Source: Calocera cornea HHB12733 (taxonomy: Eukaryota > Basidiomycota > Dacrymycetes > Dacrymycetales > Dacrymycetaceae). From it: DNA of 53,467 nt. Under the pieces are notes generated by a model. That model saw only the letters and a list, made by a program, of their open reading frames with translations. It did no database searches and had not been told where the DNA came from. Location of the stretch: contig KV424099.1 of assembly GCA_001632435.1 (NCBI GenBank), positions 1 through 53,467 on the forward strand, read 5' to 3'. Positions 10,119-22,486 of this stretch are shown in pieces; positions within the stretch are counted from its first letter, which is position 1, and each line of letters starts with the position of its first letter. The translations under genes were made by a program, and so were the position numbers.

Positions 10119-12799
10119 TCAAGGCCTGAAGTCCATGCTCCCGCGATCGTCGTTCATCAGCCTGCCGTACTCCAGAAACAGGCGGAACTGTTCCCAGTCA
10201 GCTTCTCCCCACATCGCACATCGATCCCAAGCGCGCTCACGGTATACGCGACCATATCCTCCCTCCTCCAGCTGCTCCTCGCCCACCCCGCGCCCTGCAC
10301 GCCGATCTTCCGCGCCAGCTCCTCGTGCGCCCCGCGCCCGCCCCGCGCCACATCGCCCCGGAAGAACGTGACGATGTCGTACAGGTCCGAGAGGTCGACC
10401 TGGACAGGCACGTAGTGCACCCAGGGCTGGATGCGGTCTGTGTACCATTCGGGGAAGACGGTGGATTTCAGGACGACGCTCGAGGAGGAGAGCAGGTGGT
10501 GGAACCGCGCACTCCAGCCGTTGCCGTCCACCTGCGTTCAGTTGCGTCAGCACTTCTTCGCTGCGGCGCTGGGGCACAGCGGGAGGGGAAAGGGAAAGGG
10601 AAGGGGCCGGACGCACGTCCAGCAAGTACTTGTACTTCCACATATCCGCCGGATCCATCCTGCTCCGCCACTCGAACATCTCCCTGAGCTCCTCGCACAC
10701 GCCCTCCGAGCACTGGATAGGCGCCTTGGTGAAGCTCACGTCCGTCAGCAATGGGTTAAGCCAGGCGGCCTCGAGCAGCGCGGGCTCGCCGACCGCGTGG
10801 GCAGGGGAGAACGGCTGGAGAACGGGGTGCGTGCCGTTCATGTTTGACAGGAGGGACATGAGCCGGATGCGCTGCGAGGTGCGCCAGGGCGTATTGGGAC
10901 TCATACTGGTGCCCGTGGTAGACCCGCGCCAGAGAAGCCGGGCGTCCTTCTCCTCCCACGGCGTGGGGTCCTCAGGCTCTTCCTGCCACCGCTCAGCAGG
11001 CACCATGATGATATCGCCGTGCAGCTCCGTCTTGCACAGGGAGAAGACGAGCTGCCGCCGGCCCTGCGGGCCTGGGCCCTTCCCCGCGCGATAGGAGGAG
11101 AGCGTACCGACGTGGTGCGTGTGTGAAGGGTGCAGGCAGGGAGACATCGACTGCCGGTGATCGTGGATAAAGTGCTTGGGCGCCGAGGTGGGATTGGGCA
11201 GGCTGGGCGGCGCGATGGTGAGCGGGGAGGTGCGCAGGGGTGTGTTAGGTGGGCAGCCGCCCGCCCAGCCAATGTCGTCCTTGAGCGGCTTGGTATCCAG
11301 GTCCAGGACTGCAGTGGGTCAGCGGTGGAGCTGCAGTGAACCAGTTGAGCATACATTGTCCCGCCACGATCGTCTCGCGCATGAGCTCGCCAAACTCCCA
11401 GTTCCAGTTGTCCTGCGGCCCATCATGTATGCTGAACGTCGCCTCCCAGGCGCCGGTAGCAGCCACCAGCGCTTGCTCAACCTCCTTCTGCGCTTCCTTT
11501 ACCGCATCTTCCCATAAGGATCTCTTCGCCTGCGCAGGCGACGGGGCCGAAGTCGTCTCTTCGCTCACCCATTCCTCGCCCATTTCCTCCAGCAGCGAGA
11601 CGTCGTACCCGCGCATCAACCCAAGCTGCAGCATCATCCGATCATTGCTGATCTTACTCTCCCCCACATCATCCGAAACGATCTCAAGCCTCCCAGGCTT
11701 CCCGTCCGCACCAGGGATCGAGGCGATGGTGTAGGTGAACTCCTTGGCTTGCTGTTCCTGCTGCAACTTGCGGAGGTCGGAGGGGGAGTAGGCGAAGTAC
11801 GGCGAGAGGTCGCGCATGATCTGGTCGTACTCGTCGGGCAATGGCACCTTGTGCTTCTGCACGTATGCCCACCTGAAAGTCAAGTTAGAGACCAATTTGC
11901 TCAGGGAAGGGACGACGTGCATACCACTTATCGAACCCCTTGGGAGGATACCGGTTCCACCGCGACCGATATTCCGCAACGGCTTGCCCCAGTGTCCTGC
12001 TCTGCCTGTCGACCTTTGCCTTCCAGTGCGACTCCGCCTTCTCGACCAAGTCATATATCGGATGTCTACCTCTAGGGTTGACGAGCAACAGCCCATTAGG
12101 GAGATATAAATGCTCCTCCAAGTGCGCCGGCGTAACAGGCTGGCCTTTGAACCCGAATAACCCTTTCTTCTTCTCCTCGACTTTCCGGTTATACAGGTCG
12201 TCAAGCACCTCGTCGATCGCCGCCTCGCCGTACAGCCTGTAAGCTGCATCACGGTCCTGCTCGAGCAGGGCGAGTGGGTTGGCGGGCACCGGGTCCATCG
12301 CCTCGTCGTCGTCGTCATCGTGCACGATCTCGTCGCCGTCGTGATCGAGGAGGACGTCTTCCTCTGGTTCGTCCACGGAGATATCAGTGACTGTCGCTTT
12401 GTTCGCTGTGCTTGGGAAGTGCGGGTGGATGATCATATCCGGGACGTGGATCGGGATCCATCTGCCCACGGGCCCATCTTCTTCCAGATAATCGCCGGCT
12501 GCGTCACTCCACTGCAGCCAGAGGCCCATGGCGAATAAGACGAGCAGGAATAGGACTGGACGCATCAAGCGGTGGTTGATAAGTGATTGACGGACGCGGG
12601 ATAATGTGCTGGGTTCGACAGCCTTAGAAAACGAAGGGCCTGGCGAGGGAGGGCGGGCCAGCGGGGATGGGACCCGGGCGGGGCGATGGTGAAGGGACGG
12701 CATTGTACTCGCACTCTGTGCAGGTGAGAGGGGCGATGTCATCCGCTGGATCCTCGTCTGGGTACTTGTACCAGCTCGATGCGTACGTATAGCTCGCAT
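10119..12799 (-). CDS. GT90 (CAP10-type) glycosyltransferase, type II membrane protein
   Basis: Five exons that close in frame: 12799-11925, 11872-11355, 11308-10617, 10531-10241, 10187-10119; 814 aa from the first ATG. In-frame ATGs 19, 32 and 78 codons later are alternative starts. A single hydrophobic anchor (VLFLLVLFAMGLWLQW) lies about 80 residues in, followed by an acidic stem with an Asp run. The rest is the CAP10/GT90 fold: PPKGFDKWWAYVQKH across the first splice, LLWRGSTTGTS, and the diagnostic VDGNGWSARF at about residues 696-705, ending DMVAYT/FRLFLEYGRL across the last splice. Family knowledge: Golgi enzymes that add xylose or related sugars in cell wall and capsule glycans. The donor and acceptor here are unknown. 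The gene lies upstream of SPA2 on the same strand. Confidence 0.9.
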
Positions 12800-14089
12800 A
12801 AGCCGGGGAAGGCAGATTGGTCGGTGTCGAACAACCGTCGAAGAGTAGCGTCATCAGGGGCGTAAATCTGCTCAGCGATATGCAAGATTGGAGAACACAC
12901 ATCGTCCAGAGAAGCCTGACTTTCCAGCTGTGCTCGGCACTATTGAAGTACATGTCACGTCCGCTGAGCGAAGAATGCCGGTGGAGCCATGTCGTAGGAG
13001 CGTGGGGCCGAACTACCATATGCAGAAAGGCACCGAGAGTTGTACGTCCACTTCGCAAGAAAGTGCCGGAAGAGTCCAAGCAGAGTCAAAATCCTGCCTA
13101 TTGGAAATGAATGATCGTAGAAGAGGTGGGATGTAGTGAACAGCCATTCAGACCTCGCTTCCGAAGAGATTGGCTCGCCATGAGATGATTACCGCTGGGC
13201 TGGCGTATCGAGTATACAGGGTACCCTGTAGTCCTTGAAGTTCTCGGCAACCAATTTCCCCGGGGCCTCATGTCCCTCACATCATAGAAATATCCCCGGT
13301 CCGGTCCTTGCGATGGTAGGAAACGGAAGCGGGGAGTGGGCGCACTGATTACTATTTTCAGAGCAGGTGGGTGCGGTATCGCACCAAACCATAACCGTGG
13401 CAAGCCCAAATCTCATGCACCGGCGAGAGTTCTGTCGCGCATTCTCTTGTGGAAGTCCCCACCTCGCTATACAATTTCCAGATCCCGATTGAGCTCTCCA
13501 TGTGTACAGAACTGACGGAGCATATTGACGATCAGTTGCGTTTGGCAACTAGTTGGTGGATGCTACGTAGGTCCGGCATCAAAAGCGCGATGGTCGACGC
13601 GCTGCCCGTAACGGCGCAATCGCATATCTAGATCGCATCTCTTGTTTCGCTAAACGGCACACTCGGGTATTGCATAGGTGCCTGGTGATGATGCGGCTTG
13701 TCGATCTTCGCGATCTTGCGGATTACGAATACGGCGCGCTCAAAACAGAATGAAGATACGCCGGTGCACAGGTTTAGGACAGCAAAGCAATGTCTCCAGC
13801 TGGTCTGAGCTCGATGTAGAATGGATCTTGCCAGCAGATAACCATAGGAATGGGAACGTGAATCTGGAGACGCGAATGACAGACACACTGCACGATAGAA
13901 TTGGAAATGCCTCCTTGGCGCTTACGTCATTTGAATTGACAATTTAGCGCCAGGAAGTCTATCGTCAGTCATATCGCCAGCATTAATAACCTCAGGCTAA
14001 CCAGCACAGTGCATGGCTCTTGTCTCGTACCAATGAACCGACCGGTAAGAGACCTGGCTCATTGACCTCTTTGTGCCGACTAAAGCTAG
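12800..14089. other. Intergenic stretch, no gene supported
   Basis: About 1.3 kb between the 5' end of the GT90 gene and the first readable exon of the second DUF6535 gene. Open frames of up to about 150 aa on the minus strand near 12624-13079 and 13098-13548 show no domain and overlap each other. It probably contains the GT90 promoter and the start codon exon of the DUF6535 gene, which I could not place. Confidence 0.4.
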
Positions 14090-17000
14090 ACGCGGCAGAC
14101 ACATGCTCGCGGTGATGCTCATGAACCTCCCATTCCGCCCCCAAAGATAATCTACAATGAAGCGCGTGAAGAAGGGGGCTTTGTGCATGACATTGCTCCG
14201 GATCTCAGCCATGCTGAGGACGCACCCATCTGGAATATATATCGCAAGCATGCAGCTGTCTGGGACAGAGACTATCTCGAGTCGTTGGACGAGACGCTGA
14301 ACGTCTTCCTGCTATTCGTACGTGCCTGTTAGACAGACGTCAGTTCGCCTATTCATGCAAGTCCATCACAGGCGACCCTCTTCTCCGCCGTCGTTGCGCC
14401 ATTTCTCATCGCGTCTTATGTACTATTGCAACCCGATACCCAGCAAGCGACGCTCAATGCCCTCATGCGCATCTCGGCCCAGTTATCCGCCGGAGGCAAC
14501 GACACGGATGTACCAGCAGCCAGCAACCTTGCTTCACCTAGCAATGCAACACTCGGAGCGCTTTACGTGAACGCCTTATGGGTCATCTCCCTCCTTCTCA
14601 GTCTGATATCGACCGTATTCGCCGTATCGGTCAAGCAATGGTTGACGACATACAAGGAGCGCCTGCCGGCGCCCGCTCTAGCCTGCGTTCGGGAACGACA
14701 CGAACGATACGTTTCACTCGAGAGATGGAAGATCGCCGTTATCGTCAATGCTCTGCCTTTGATCATTAACCTCGCCGTCTTTATCTTCCTCGCCGGACTG
14801 GTCATATACATGTGGCAGAGCAGCAATTCCCTCGGCGCCTTGTTATGTGGACTTCTGGCTGCCAGCGCCTGTCTGTATTTCACCACGGTGCTGCTGCCCT
14901 TTGTCTGGCCGCGATGCCCCTACCAGTCGCTCCTCACCAAGGCTATGGTGGACTACTTTCATCTGACCGATAAGACATTCGACACGTCATTTGATCCTCA
15001 TGAGCCAGCGTTGGAGCAAAATCGACAGTCGAAGAGAACGCCATCCCGTCGCGTATTTGGGATCCCCCTCCCATCGAATGCAGCGCGTGTCCTCCTAGGG
15101 TCGTCATATGCTCCTTACCACTCGCTTGGCGCAGCAGGCCAGGTATGTTGCGCGCCGATATGATTGTGATCCTATCTAATCAGGCGTGGCAGAGCATTGA
15201 CCTACGAGCGCTGTGCTGGCTGTCGACCATCTCTTCTGAACAAGAAGTCACTGAAGGGACACTGCTAGCCATGGTTGGATGGAATCCTCCAGCAGACGAC
15301 TGGCGTGCCGTTCAAGATGATATACACGCTCGAGCGAGTCAATTGATGACCCGAAACTTGGCAGCCATACGCAAAACAGGTGGCTCAGGATACAACCTAG
15401 CCGAGCTGTCAACCATTGCCGCCCTATCCTCGCTGCTAGGGCCTCAAGGTTACCAGCTGGATCGTGGCATGCGCTTCATCCTTCAACAAATATCGGAGGG
15501 ATCAGCAGAGTCGGTGTCACCAGGGTCATCACTCCTCGCTTGCGCGTTGTTGCTTTACGCAATTGGGGCACCGGTCGTATCAAACCCCACACATGTCGAT
15601 TTGGTCATGCACACGTCGAAACGATTGACAGCGTGCCTACGAGTGGGCAATAACATGCAAGAAACCGCGCGTTCTCCATCACTTCTGGGATGCTGCCTTG
15701 TTCTCGACTTCTTCCTCCGGTACCAATTGGTTAAGTTCCTGCCCGCTGACGAGTTATCGGACTTTGTTGCGAGGTCGACACAGCTCCCTTCGGAGTGGCT
15801 GGCATGCTATCTTGCTACACTGGACAACGTTCTTTCCTATTCAACAACGGAGTCCGCCCCAGAGCTGGGAGAGCGCGTGCGTCTTTTCACGTGGAATGAG
15901 GATTCTGGGCGCATGCTTGCCTCTGTGTTCCAGCGTGCTGGTTCTTTCAAGTCGTGGACCGGCTGCAAGAGGGAAAGACTCACGGCGCTGCTGAAATATG
16001 TTCTAAAAAATGTTCATCTTTACGACTCTATCAATGGCGACCTGATCAATATCCTCTTGGGGGGAACTGGCGGAAGCATCGCCCTTGGTCCGCGGCTATC
16101 GCGCCCATCGACCTCTTCACGGCCACATAGCAACTCCCTGCGATCTATGGAATCACGAGGATTTAATGGAGATATCAGAGAATATACGGGCTTCGGACGC
16201 GAGAGCTTGGATCACCTCAGCAGACGAGTTTCCACTGCTGAACCATCACCTGCATACGAACCTATCCCACTTCCTGATCCAGCTGTATCCGAATCAGCAA
16301 TGGGAGATGCTGTACCCACTACTGAACCATCACCTGCATACGAACCTATCCGACTTCCTGATCCAGCTGTATCCGAATCAGCAACGCGAGATGCTGTACC
16401 CACTGCTGGACCATCACCTGCATACGCACCTATCCGACTTCCTGATCCAGCTGTATCCGAATCAGCAATGAGAGATTCTGTACAAAGGGATATTCAGCCT
16501 GATATCTCCCGCATGATGAATGGAGCCGTTCAGCAACCTGAAGACGAAATTACACTGGAAAAACACCCAGAGCTCCCGGATGATCCTTCATCTCATCCGG
16601 TTTTCGAAACGCCCCTCGTAATAGAACGTCCGCCTGTGACTGTTCACAGAGAGAACACCAATGTCGCAACACGTACCCGCACTACAAGTACCATTTCTGC
16701 TCCGCCACTTCTCCGCACTCCCAGCGTCGCTGGCTCATCACGCCATATATTTCAAAGTCCTCTTCGCAACGTTATTGAACTGGAAAGCCCACCTACCAGT
16801 CCTGGTGCAACAAGTACGGCCCCTATTACCCCGATTACTCACATTGTCCCATCTGGAAGTACGCCTTTGGTCGCCATTCCCAGCCCACAAATTTCTTCCA
16901 CAGATTATCATGGCGAAGTTTCGATAAACGATAATCCAGGTTCTGGTCGACCAGTTTCCTTACTGGATCCTACATCTACTCCACAACCGGCACCTGCAGT

Positions 17001-18003
17001 TAACCATCTTCCGCGGACTGTGGTAATTCCAGTCTCACCAAGTGCGCCGATGCGTCCGATGGCTCCAAGCGCACCGTTACGACCAGTTCCACCAAGTGCT
17101 CCATTACCTCCAGCTATAACAAGTGCACCGCTACCGTCCGTGCCTCCAGCTGCACCATCTGCTCCCACTACCACCGTTGCTCCGAGTGCTCCGACTGTGC
17201 AGATTCCCCGGACTGTTCAGATTCCCCCGATTCCTCCGGTTTCTTCACATCCAGCTCACAACTCTGAGCCTCGACAAGATTATCTCTCTCCAATATCCCC
17301 AGCATCTGCGGTCGGGGATTATCCACCCAGTGCTCAGAGTGACGCGACGATAGGCATATCTCAACTCGCACTGGAAACAGTCACTGCTCTCATGCGTCGG
17401 AATGTTCTCTCCGACAAAATGACTTTCCGGGCTGGTTTCAACTTCCTGATACGTGCGGATGGGACAAACAAGGGACTAGCAAGTGCATGTGCTCGTGTGC
17501 GCAATGCACGCGAAGCAATGACGGGTCCACTTTGGGGAGCAGAGCTCACGAGGGACACCCTCAAGGAACTTGTTGAGATTCTAACTAGTCCGGACGACCC
17601 GCGCTACTTCCTCTCCCTTTGGCTGGCACGGGCGTACTTGGACAATCACTGGGATTGGGAAATAATTGATTCAGGATGGCTCAGCATGATGTCGTCGCGG
17701 GGTCTGCGGGCGATATGGAAGGGCAACTATGCGAAGGATGATGTTCCTATGCTGGCGGAGGTTGTCTCTACACTGGCTAAACGGAAGGAGAAAGATGTTT
17801 GGCGATCCGGTCTTCTACTTGACTTGGTCGAGTACTGCAGAGATCGCCAACGAAATCCAGCCCTCACCAAGAAGAAGTATCAGGAATTGACAACGCTCCT
17901 GAAGATGCTGTACGGAGCCGACGGAGTCGGTTTAGATCATTTAGGACGCAGCGGAGCATTCCTGCGCAATACATGTGAAGCGAGGTATGCCCCAATAATA
18001 TGA
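14090..18003 (+). CDS. DUF6535 membrane protein, paralogue 2, with a repeat-rich linker
   Basis: Readable exons are 14090-14317, 14372-15142 and 15184-18003, with 54- and 41-bp introns, both phase 0. The first exon has no ATG in frame, so a short upstream exon is missing from the model; about 1270 aa are readable. The DUF6535 part (APIWNIYRKHAAVWDRDYLE, LNVFLLF, TLFSAVVAPFL, then KQWLTTYKERL) has about four membrane spans. A middle domain shares PSEWLACYLATLDN and other blocks with paralogue 1. It is followed by three in-frame 28-residue repeats, a Pro/Ala/Ser-rich linker (about 17040-17250) and a C-terminal helical domain not present in paralogue 1. The first intron is at the same codon as in paralogue 1. 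Function is unknown. Confidence 0.82.
16234..16485 (+). repeat. Three in-frame 84-bp tandem repeats
   Basis: Three consecutive 84-bp units encode 28-residue copies around PSPAYEPI.LPDPAVSESA. They differ by only a few bases. The array sits between the folded part and the Pro-rich linker of the DUF6535 protein. Because the unit is a multiple of three, copy number can change without breaking the frame. Confidence 0.93.
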
Positions 18004-18008
18004 CTCAG

Positions 18009-18020
18009 GGTCTCGAGACC
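18009..18020. repeat. 12-bp palindrome GGTCTCGAGACC, copy 1
   Basis: A perfect palindrome beginning 6 bp after the stop codon of the DUF6535 gene and about 105 bp before the next ATG. The same 12-mer recurs at 24419-24430 and at 51405-51418 inside a longer palindrome. Confidence 0.7.
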
Positions 18021-18125
18021 GTTTCTTGAAGTGGCGGTGCATCAGGGTCCGAGTGAGTCAAAACTTGTCGCAGCTTTTGACAGGTCGCGCGCGTGACAGA
18101 CCGCCCCACCAGATTACCCTCTAAA

Positions 18126-20153
18126 ATGGCTAGCACGGCTGCTCCTTCAAATGGAGCAATCGAGATACTCAAAATGGAAGCACAAGAGGTATGCTTTCCC
18201 AGCTGGTCCGTGATGCCCTGCTAATGTGCTCTCTGCTGTGAAGCGTTGTAACTGGCTGCGTATCTCCACGCAGCAGCTTGGCGGACAAGCGGCAGACTTA
18301 TTCGAGACGTATCTTGCGTATCCGTATGCGCGCCTGGCTATGTAAGTCCTGAGTGCTTTTTGTGAAAGCCAGTCATTAAACCGAAACAGGTTACATCCGG
18401 CGTCTCTCCCGGATTCCCCGTCAACAACCTCCTCTCAAACCCCGGCGGCCTCTACTGGAGATAGCCCGAGTGCGATACCACCTGGACGAGATTCAAAGAA
18501 TCAACTGAGTGGTGTTCCGTTCAAGGTTTCTCCTCCGGCTACAGATCGTCAAAGGATGAAGCTCGAAGCCGAACATGAGAGGGGCGATTCTTCCGCGACG
18601 CCAATTTCACCCGCTCAGCCTGAAACGGGCAAGACCCCATCGTCGAGAGCCTCTGATCGCGGTGACGATCTGTTGGACAACGCTCAAGCCGGTAGATCCA
18701 CAACGCCATTGATACGCTTCTCGCGCCGAGCCAGACGCGCCGCTACAAAACTTGTATCTGCTGTTCGGAAATCCTGGGAAGGAAAGAAGAGAAAAGAATC
18801 GTTCCTCGTCCACAGGAATATTGCTCTCGGCCGAACAAGCTTTCCTGTCACGGATACCTACACTGCACTTCGTAAGTCAGATGCTTTCTCGTCCTGCGAT
18901 GTGATGCTTATGCCTTTGTAGTGACTATTTTGGGATATATCTTCCACGACAACTCTTTAACGTCGCTCCTAGACATTTTCGTCGTCGCTGGTTGCTGCAT
19001 GCGCGATGTTTCCTCCGTCGCAGATCCAATCGGCCCCCCGCACCCGCGCATGATATCTTCCTTTATTGCAGTCAACCGTGATGTCGACTCGCCCATTGAC
19101 ATCCGGTTGATTCGTGGCGGACGCGCCTTCACAATCTCGACGGGCCTTTGGACCAATCCCGTACCATTTCACCCGGCTGGAGTGTCTGTCCCACCCGCGA
19201 CCGCTGTCTGGGGATCTATAGAGCAACGATCCAAGTGGACGACGCAGAAGGCACGACGACGAGCTATGGAGCGTGTGTTCGGGAAGAGAACTATCAGGCG
19301 CGCCGAACGCTATCTATCAGCGCTCAATTGGTTTGGGTACCACGGCAAAACGTACGAGCCGGTTGACACCCGTTTCCACCCAGACGTATACCCTCATTTT
19401 CCCCTGGGAAATTGTGCTGAATCGTTTCTTTTCTTATCGTACGTGATCGTGCACATCCATCTAGTCTCAGCATTGATCCGATCTCTTAGAATCTTACATT
19501 ACCTGAGGGATCGCCCACCTTCACATGAGCCCTCTTCAATCTACATCCTTACGACCAAAGTCGATGATATGCTACGGGAGCTCTCGCGAAACCTCGAACT
19601 GATGGAGCAACGCGAGTTAACTGCCGACAATGTCCGACAGAACATGCACGACTTCATACTGAGACACCCTGTGCCCTGCTGTGCAATGTGTCGCATGATG
19701 TTGACCTATATTAAACGACACCTTAATCGTCCAAGCAGCTCAATTCACTTCCTACATGGCATGGAACAACAACCATTATCGGAGTCCATCCAGACAGAGC
19801 CGAAGTGGATCGAGATAGCGACCTTCTCAGAACCGGAGCTTGACGCGTGGATTGAGAAGTGCTCGGAGACGTTGGGAGCTCTGCCAGCCGATGTTCCTGG
19901 AGCGATACAGCTGGCCAAGGAGGCAGAGAAGCAAGCCCGCAGACTGGCAAAACAACAAGCTAGGCAGCCGAAAACACCGCGTCAGCACGTACCTGAGCTG
20001 CAAGGAGAACACTCCGTACCTGCGCTGCAAGCAGAAGGATCCCGCAGGAGAAAGGCTACCCCAATTTCTGTTGACGCGCGCGGAGAGAGCACGGCGGAGC
20101 AAAGCGAGGCGACTGTACCACAATCTTTCATTTCTCCGAATCCGGGAATATAG
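18126..20153 (+). CDS. Deaminase-like protein (CAE ... PC..C signature, possible OTT_1508-like family)
   Basis: Exons 18126-18188, 18244-18341, 18390-18871 and 18922-20153 close in frame (624 aa). A further in-frame intron of 51 bp is likely at 19439-19489, giving about 607 aa. After a low-complexity N-terminal third, a folded region contains RYLSALNWFGYHGKTYEPV, then GNCAESFLF, and about 70 residues later HPVPCCAMCRMM. A Cys-Ala-Glu followed by Pro-Cys...Cys is the zinc and proton-shuttle layout of the cytidine deaminase superfamily; basidiomycetes carry many OTT_1508-like deaminases with this look. Assignment rests on motifs only. A Lys/Gln-rich C-terminal tail follows. It starts 122 bp after the DUF6535 gene on the same strand. 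The substrate is unknown. Confidence 0.6.
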
Positions 20154-20296
20154 CCAGCCAATAATATAGCCGAAAGGTTACGATAATGTAGATAATTGCG
20201 CTAAGAAGAGATGTAGATCGCGAAATGGTGGTGGTTCGTCTCCGTCGGACAAACACAACCGTTCTGCGATGGCTCTATGCTCTCTCCGGGGAACGC

Positions 20297-22486
20297 TCAA
20301 CCTCCTAAGCAACTAGCGGCATCTCTCCAACCCGCAGAAGACCGGGGGAGGTCCAACTTCCTGATCGCGTGCGACAGAGCTGCCTTCGCCTGGAGGCGGT
20401 CGGGAACGAAAGGGATGCTGCGCATACCGCTATCGTCTGATGAGGCGGGCCAGGTCGGCCAGGCATCCGTGCGGACCAGCAGCTCGTACGCGCTCTTCCA
20501 GTCGCTTTCTGATTCAGATGCATCTACCAGAATGCAGTAGGCTGGGGGCTGGATGACTTTCTTGACGACAATCGCAAGCACATGAGCTTGAGTACTCCGT
20601 CCCTGCACTTCGGGTTCGCCCCACACTCCGAATCCAAGCTCTAGGATGGACCGATACCCTCCGATAGCGGCGTCCATAAGACTTTGGGAAAGGTCGACGG
20701 GCGTGTCGACCAGTGGAGGAAGATTCTTCAACAACGCCCCATCCGGCAAGAAGTACGAGGCTCGGGCTTGGGAAGCGGTTCTCTGATAATACGGAATTCT
20801 CACACGTTAGCTGATGATCTCGGTCAAGGGAAGAGACGCACTGTGATAAGCGACTTGTAGACTGCGAGACCTGCCTGTTGGGCGCTACTGCTCACAAATG
20901 CTTCCTGCCGTTCGGAGGGCAATCCATGGGTAAGTCTGGGAACATCGCCCGTCGGGTGATGAATAGTCGGCACGGTTCTGCGGGGATCATGCATCGTAAG
21001 AATTAAGCGCGAAGACAGGCGCGCCATTACAATCGTGCACGTCCTGGGATCGATAGAGATGTAATCGCACAGTTGTAACCGAGAGTCTTCGTATAACATC
21101 ACGCGGGAATCTTCATATATAAGGCCTGGCCGTTCGTCGGTTGCAGCTGGAAGACGAAGGGCCACCGACATGAATCGGGTGCTGAGAGGTTCCAAACCAC
21201 CGGACAGATCGTGCTGTTCTAGACAATCCTCGTGCTCCAGAAAAACTACGGTGTTGTCCGTCGAAAGATCGTGAGTGAGGCTTGACATGTATGTGCCCCG
21301 TGACCGCGGCTCATGCTGAACAACCTCGAAGGTGATTGTTGTCACGTCTGCATTTTCCGATTCTTCGCATACGTGATACACCGATATGCCGGTTCCCCCG
21401 CACACAACAACATATGCCGAAAGCAGTGTTTCATGCCGAGGCTCGGTCGATCGGCCGGTTTCCTTGATGTCGGCAAATGTGGCGCCGTCTGGGAGTTCGA
21501 AGGTCGCAAGAGGGGTTATGGAGGGAGTCGGCCGGCTGCCGCGGTATGTGCTCTCGACGGCGGCGATTTCCATTTGCGATATTGCGTAGATGTCTACTTG
21601 GTCGTGGCTGACCAAGAGAAGGTGGGTGCCACCACAGAACTTAGCCGCACGAAATGCGGTCTGAAGCCACAGTGAGTACAACCGACTTGATGGAGCAGTG
21701 AGCAACACATACTGTAGAATCTGAAGAAAGGTCCACGTAGCGATCTCTTGCCCAATCCACGGCGTGCACATTTCGATGGCCATGATATTTTCCGTGCACA
21801 CTCCAGCTCCCATCGAAGGCCAACACGTCTGTGGATCCCAGTTGTTTCTTGGATGCTTGGAAACCCCCTTGATGGAATTTGATGGCGTAGGAGAAGGCTT
21901 GGTCCGCAGGGAGGACGTCCTCGGGCGCCTCGCCCAAAGGAGTATAGGATACCACGAGGTGTACATCACCATGTGTGGTCGAAATAGCCTGGCCGGATGT
22001 TACCGCAACTGCACCATCTACCGTTCTCGGTTTCCAGCGGTAGTATGAGGCTTCATCCAGCGCATCCCCGGCACGCGCCAAGTCCATACAGCACACTTCG
22101 CCGCATATGTTCCCCCAGAACAGAAACCCCTCTTCGACATGGATCCACGTCAAGATGCCCGGGTCGAGGCGGAGTGGGCTTGGCCCCCGAGTACTTTCAC
22201 CCGTACCAGTAGACGAGGGTAGCGTGGTATATGTAGACAGTCGACTTTCATGACCCGAACTGTCGCTGCCCTGATCTGTCGAGGGTGTCGAGCGCCGGAG
22301 ATGAATAAAACTATCCGCTCGCAGCACGCGTCCTAAAAGACTGCGCAGGCGATGCACCCAAGTATCGACGTATGGCGAAGGTGCAGTTATTGAAGAATCC
22401 ATCGAGTAGTCTCCGGTGGACACCTTCGATATGAGATAGTCGGACAATGACTGTGCCATTCCAGAACACGATGACGAAGACTGCAT
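20297..22486 (-). CDS. Unknown-family protein, copy 1 of an inverted duplicated gene
   Basis: Exons 22486-21713, 21660-20842 and 20782-20297 with introns of 52 and 59 bp, both phase 0, each with a CTAAC/CTCAC-like branch site; 692 aa. I do not recognise the family. The sequence is beta-rich with spaced blocks such as LTWIHVEEGFLFWGNICGEV and THLLLVSHDQVDIYAI, suggestive of a propeller, and the last exon has a separate alpha/beta region (AYCILVDASESESDWKSAYE). It shares a 257-bp upstream region with the Mif2-like gene on the other strand. All but the first 15 and last 2 codons lie in the 2139-bp block repeated at 39425-41563. Confidence 0.75.
20302..22440 (-). repeat. 2139-bp inverted duplication, arm 1
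   Basis: This arm matches 39425-41563 in opposite orientation with no length difference; exon and intron borders map exactly. Differences noticed are at 21344, 20318 and 20314 (paired with 40521, 41547 and 41551). I did not compare every base. The match stops abruptly at both ends, inside coding sequence. Confidence 0.95.
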
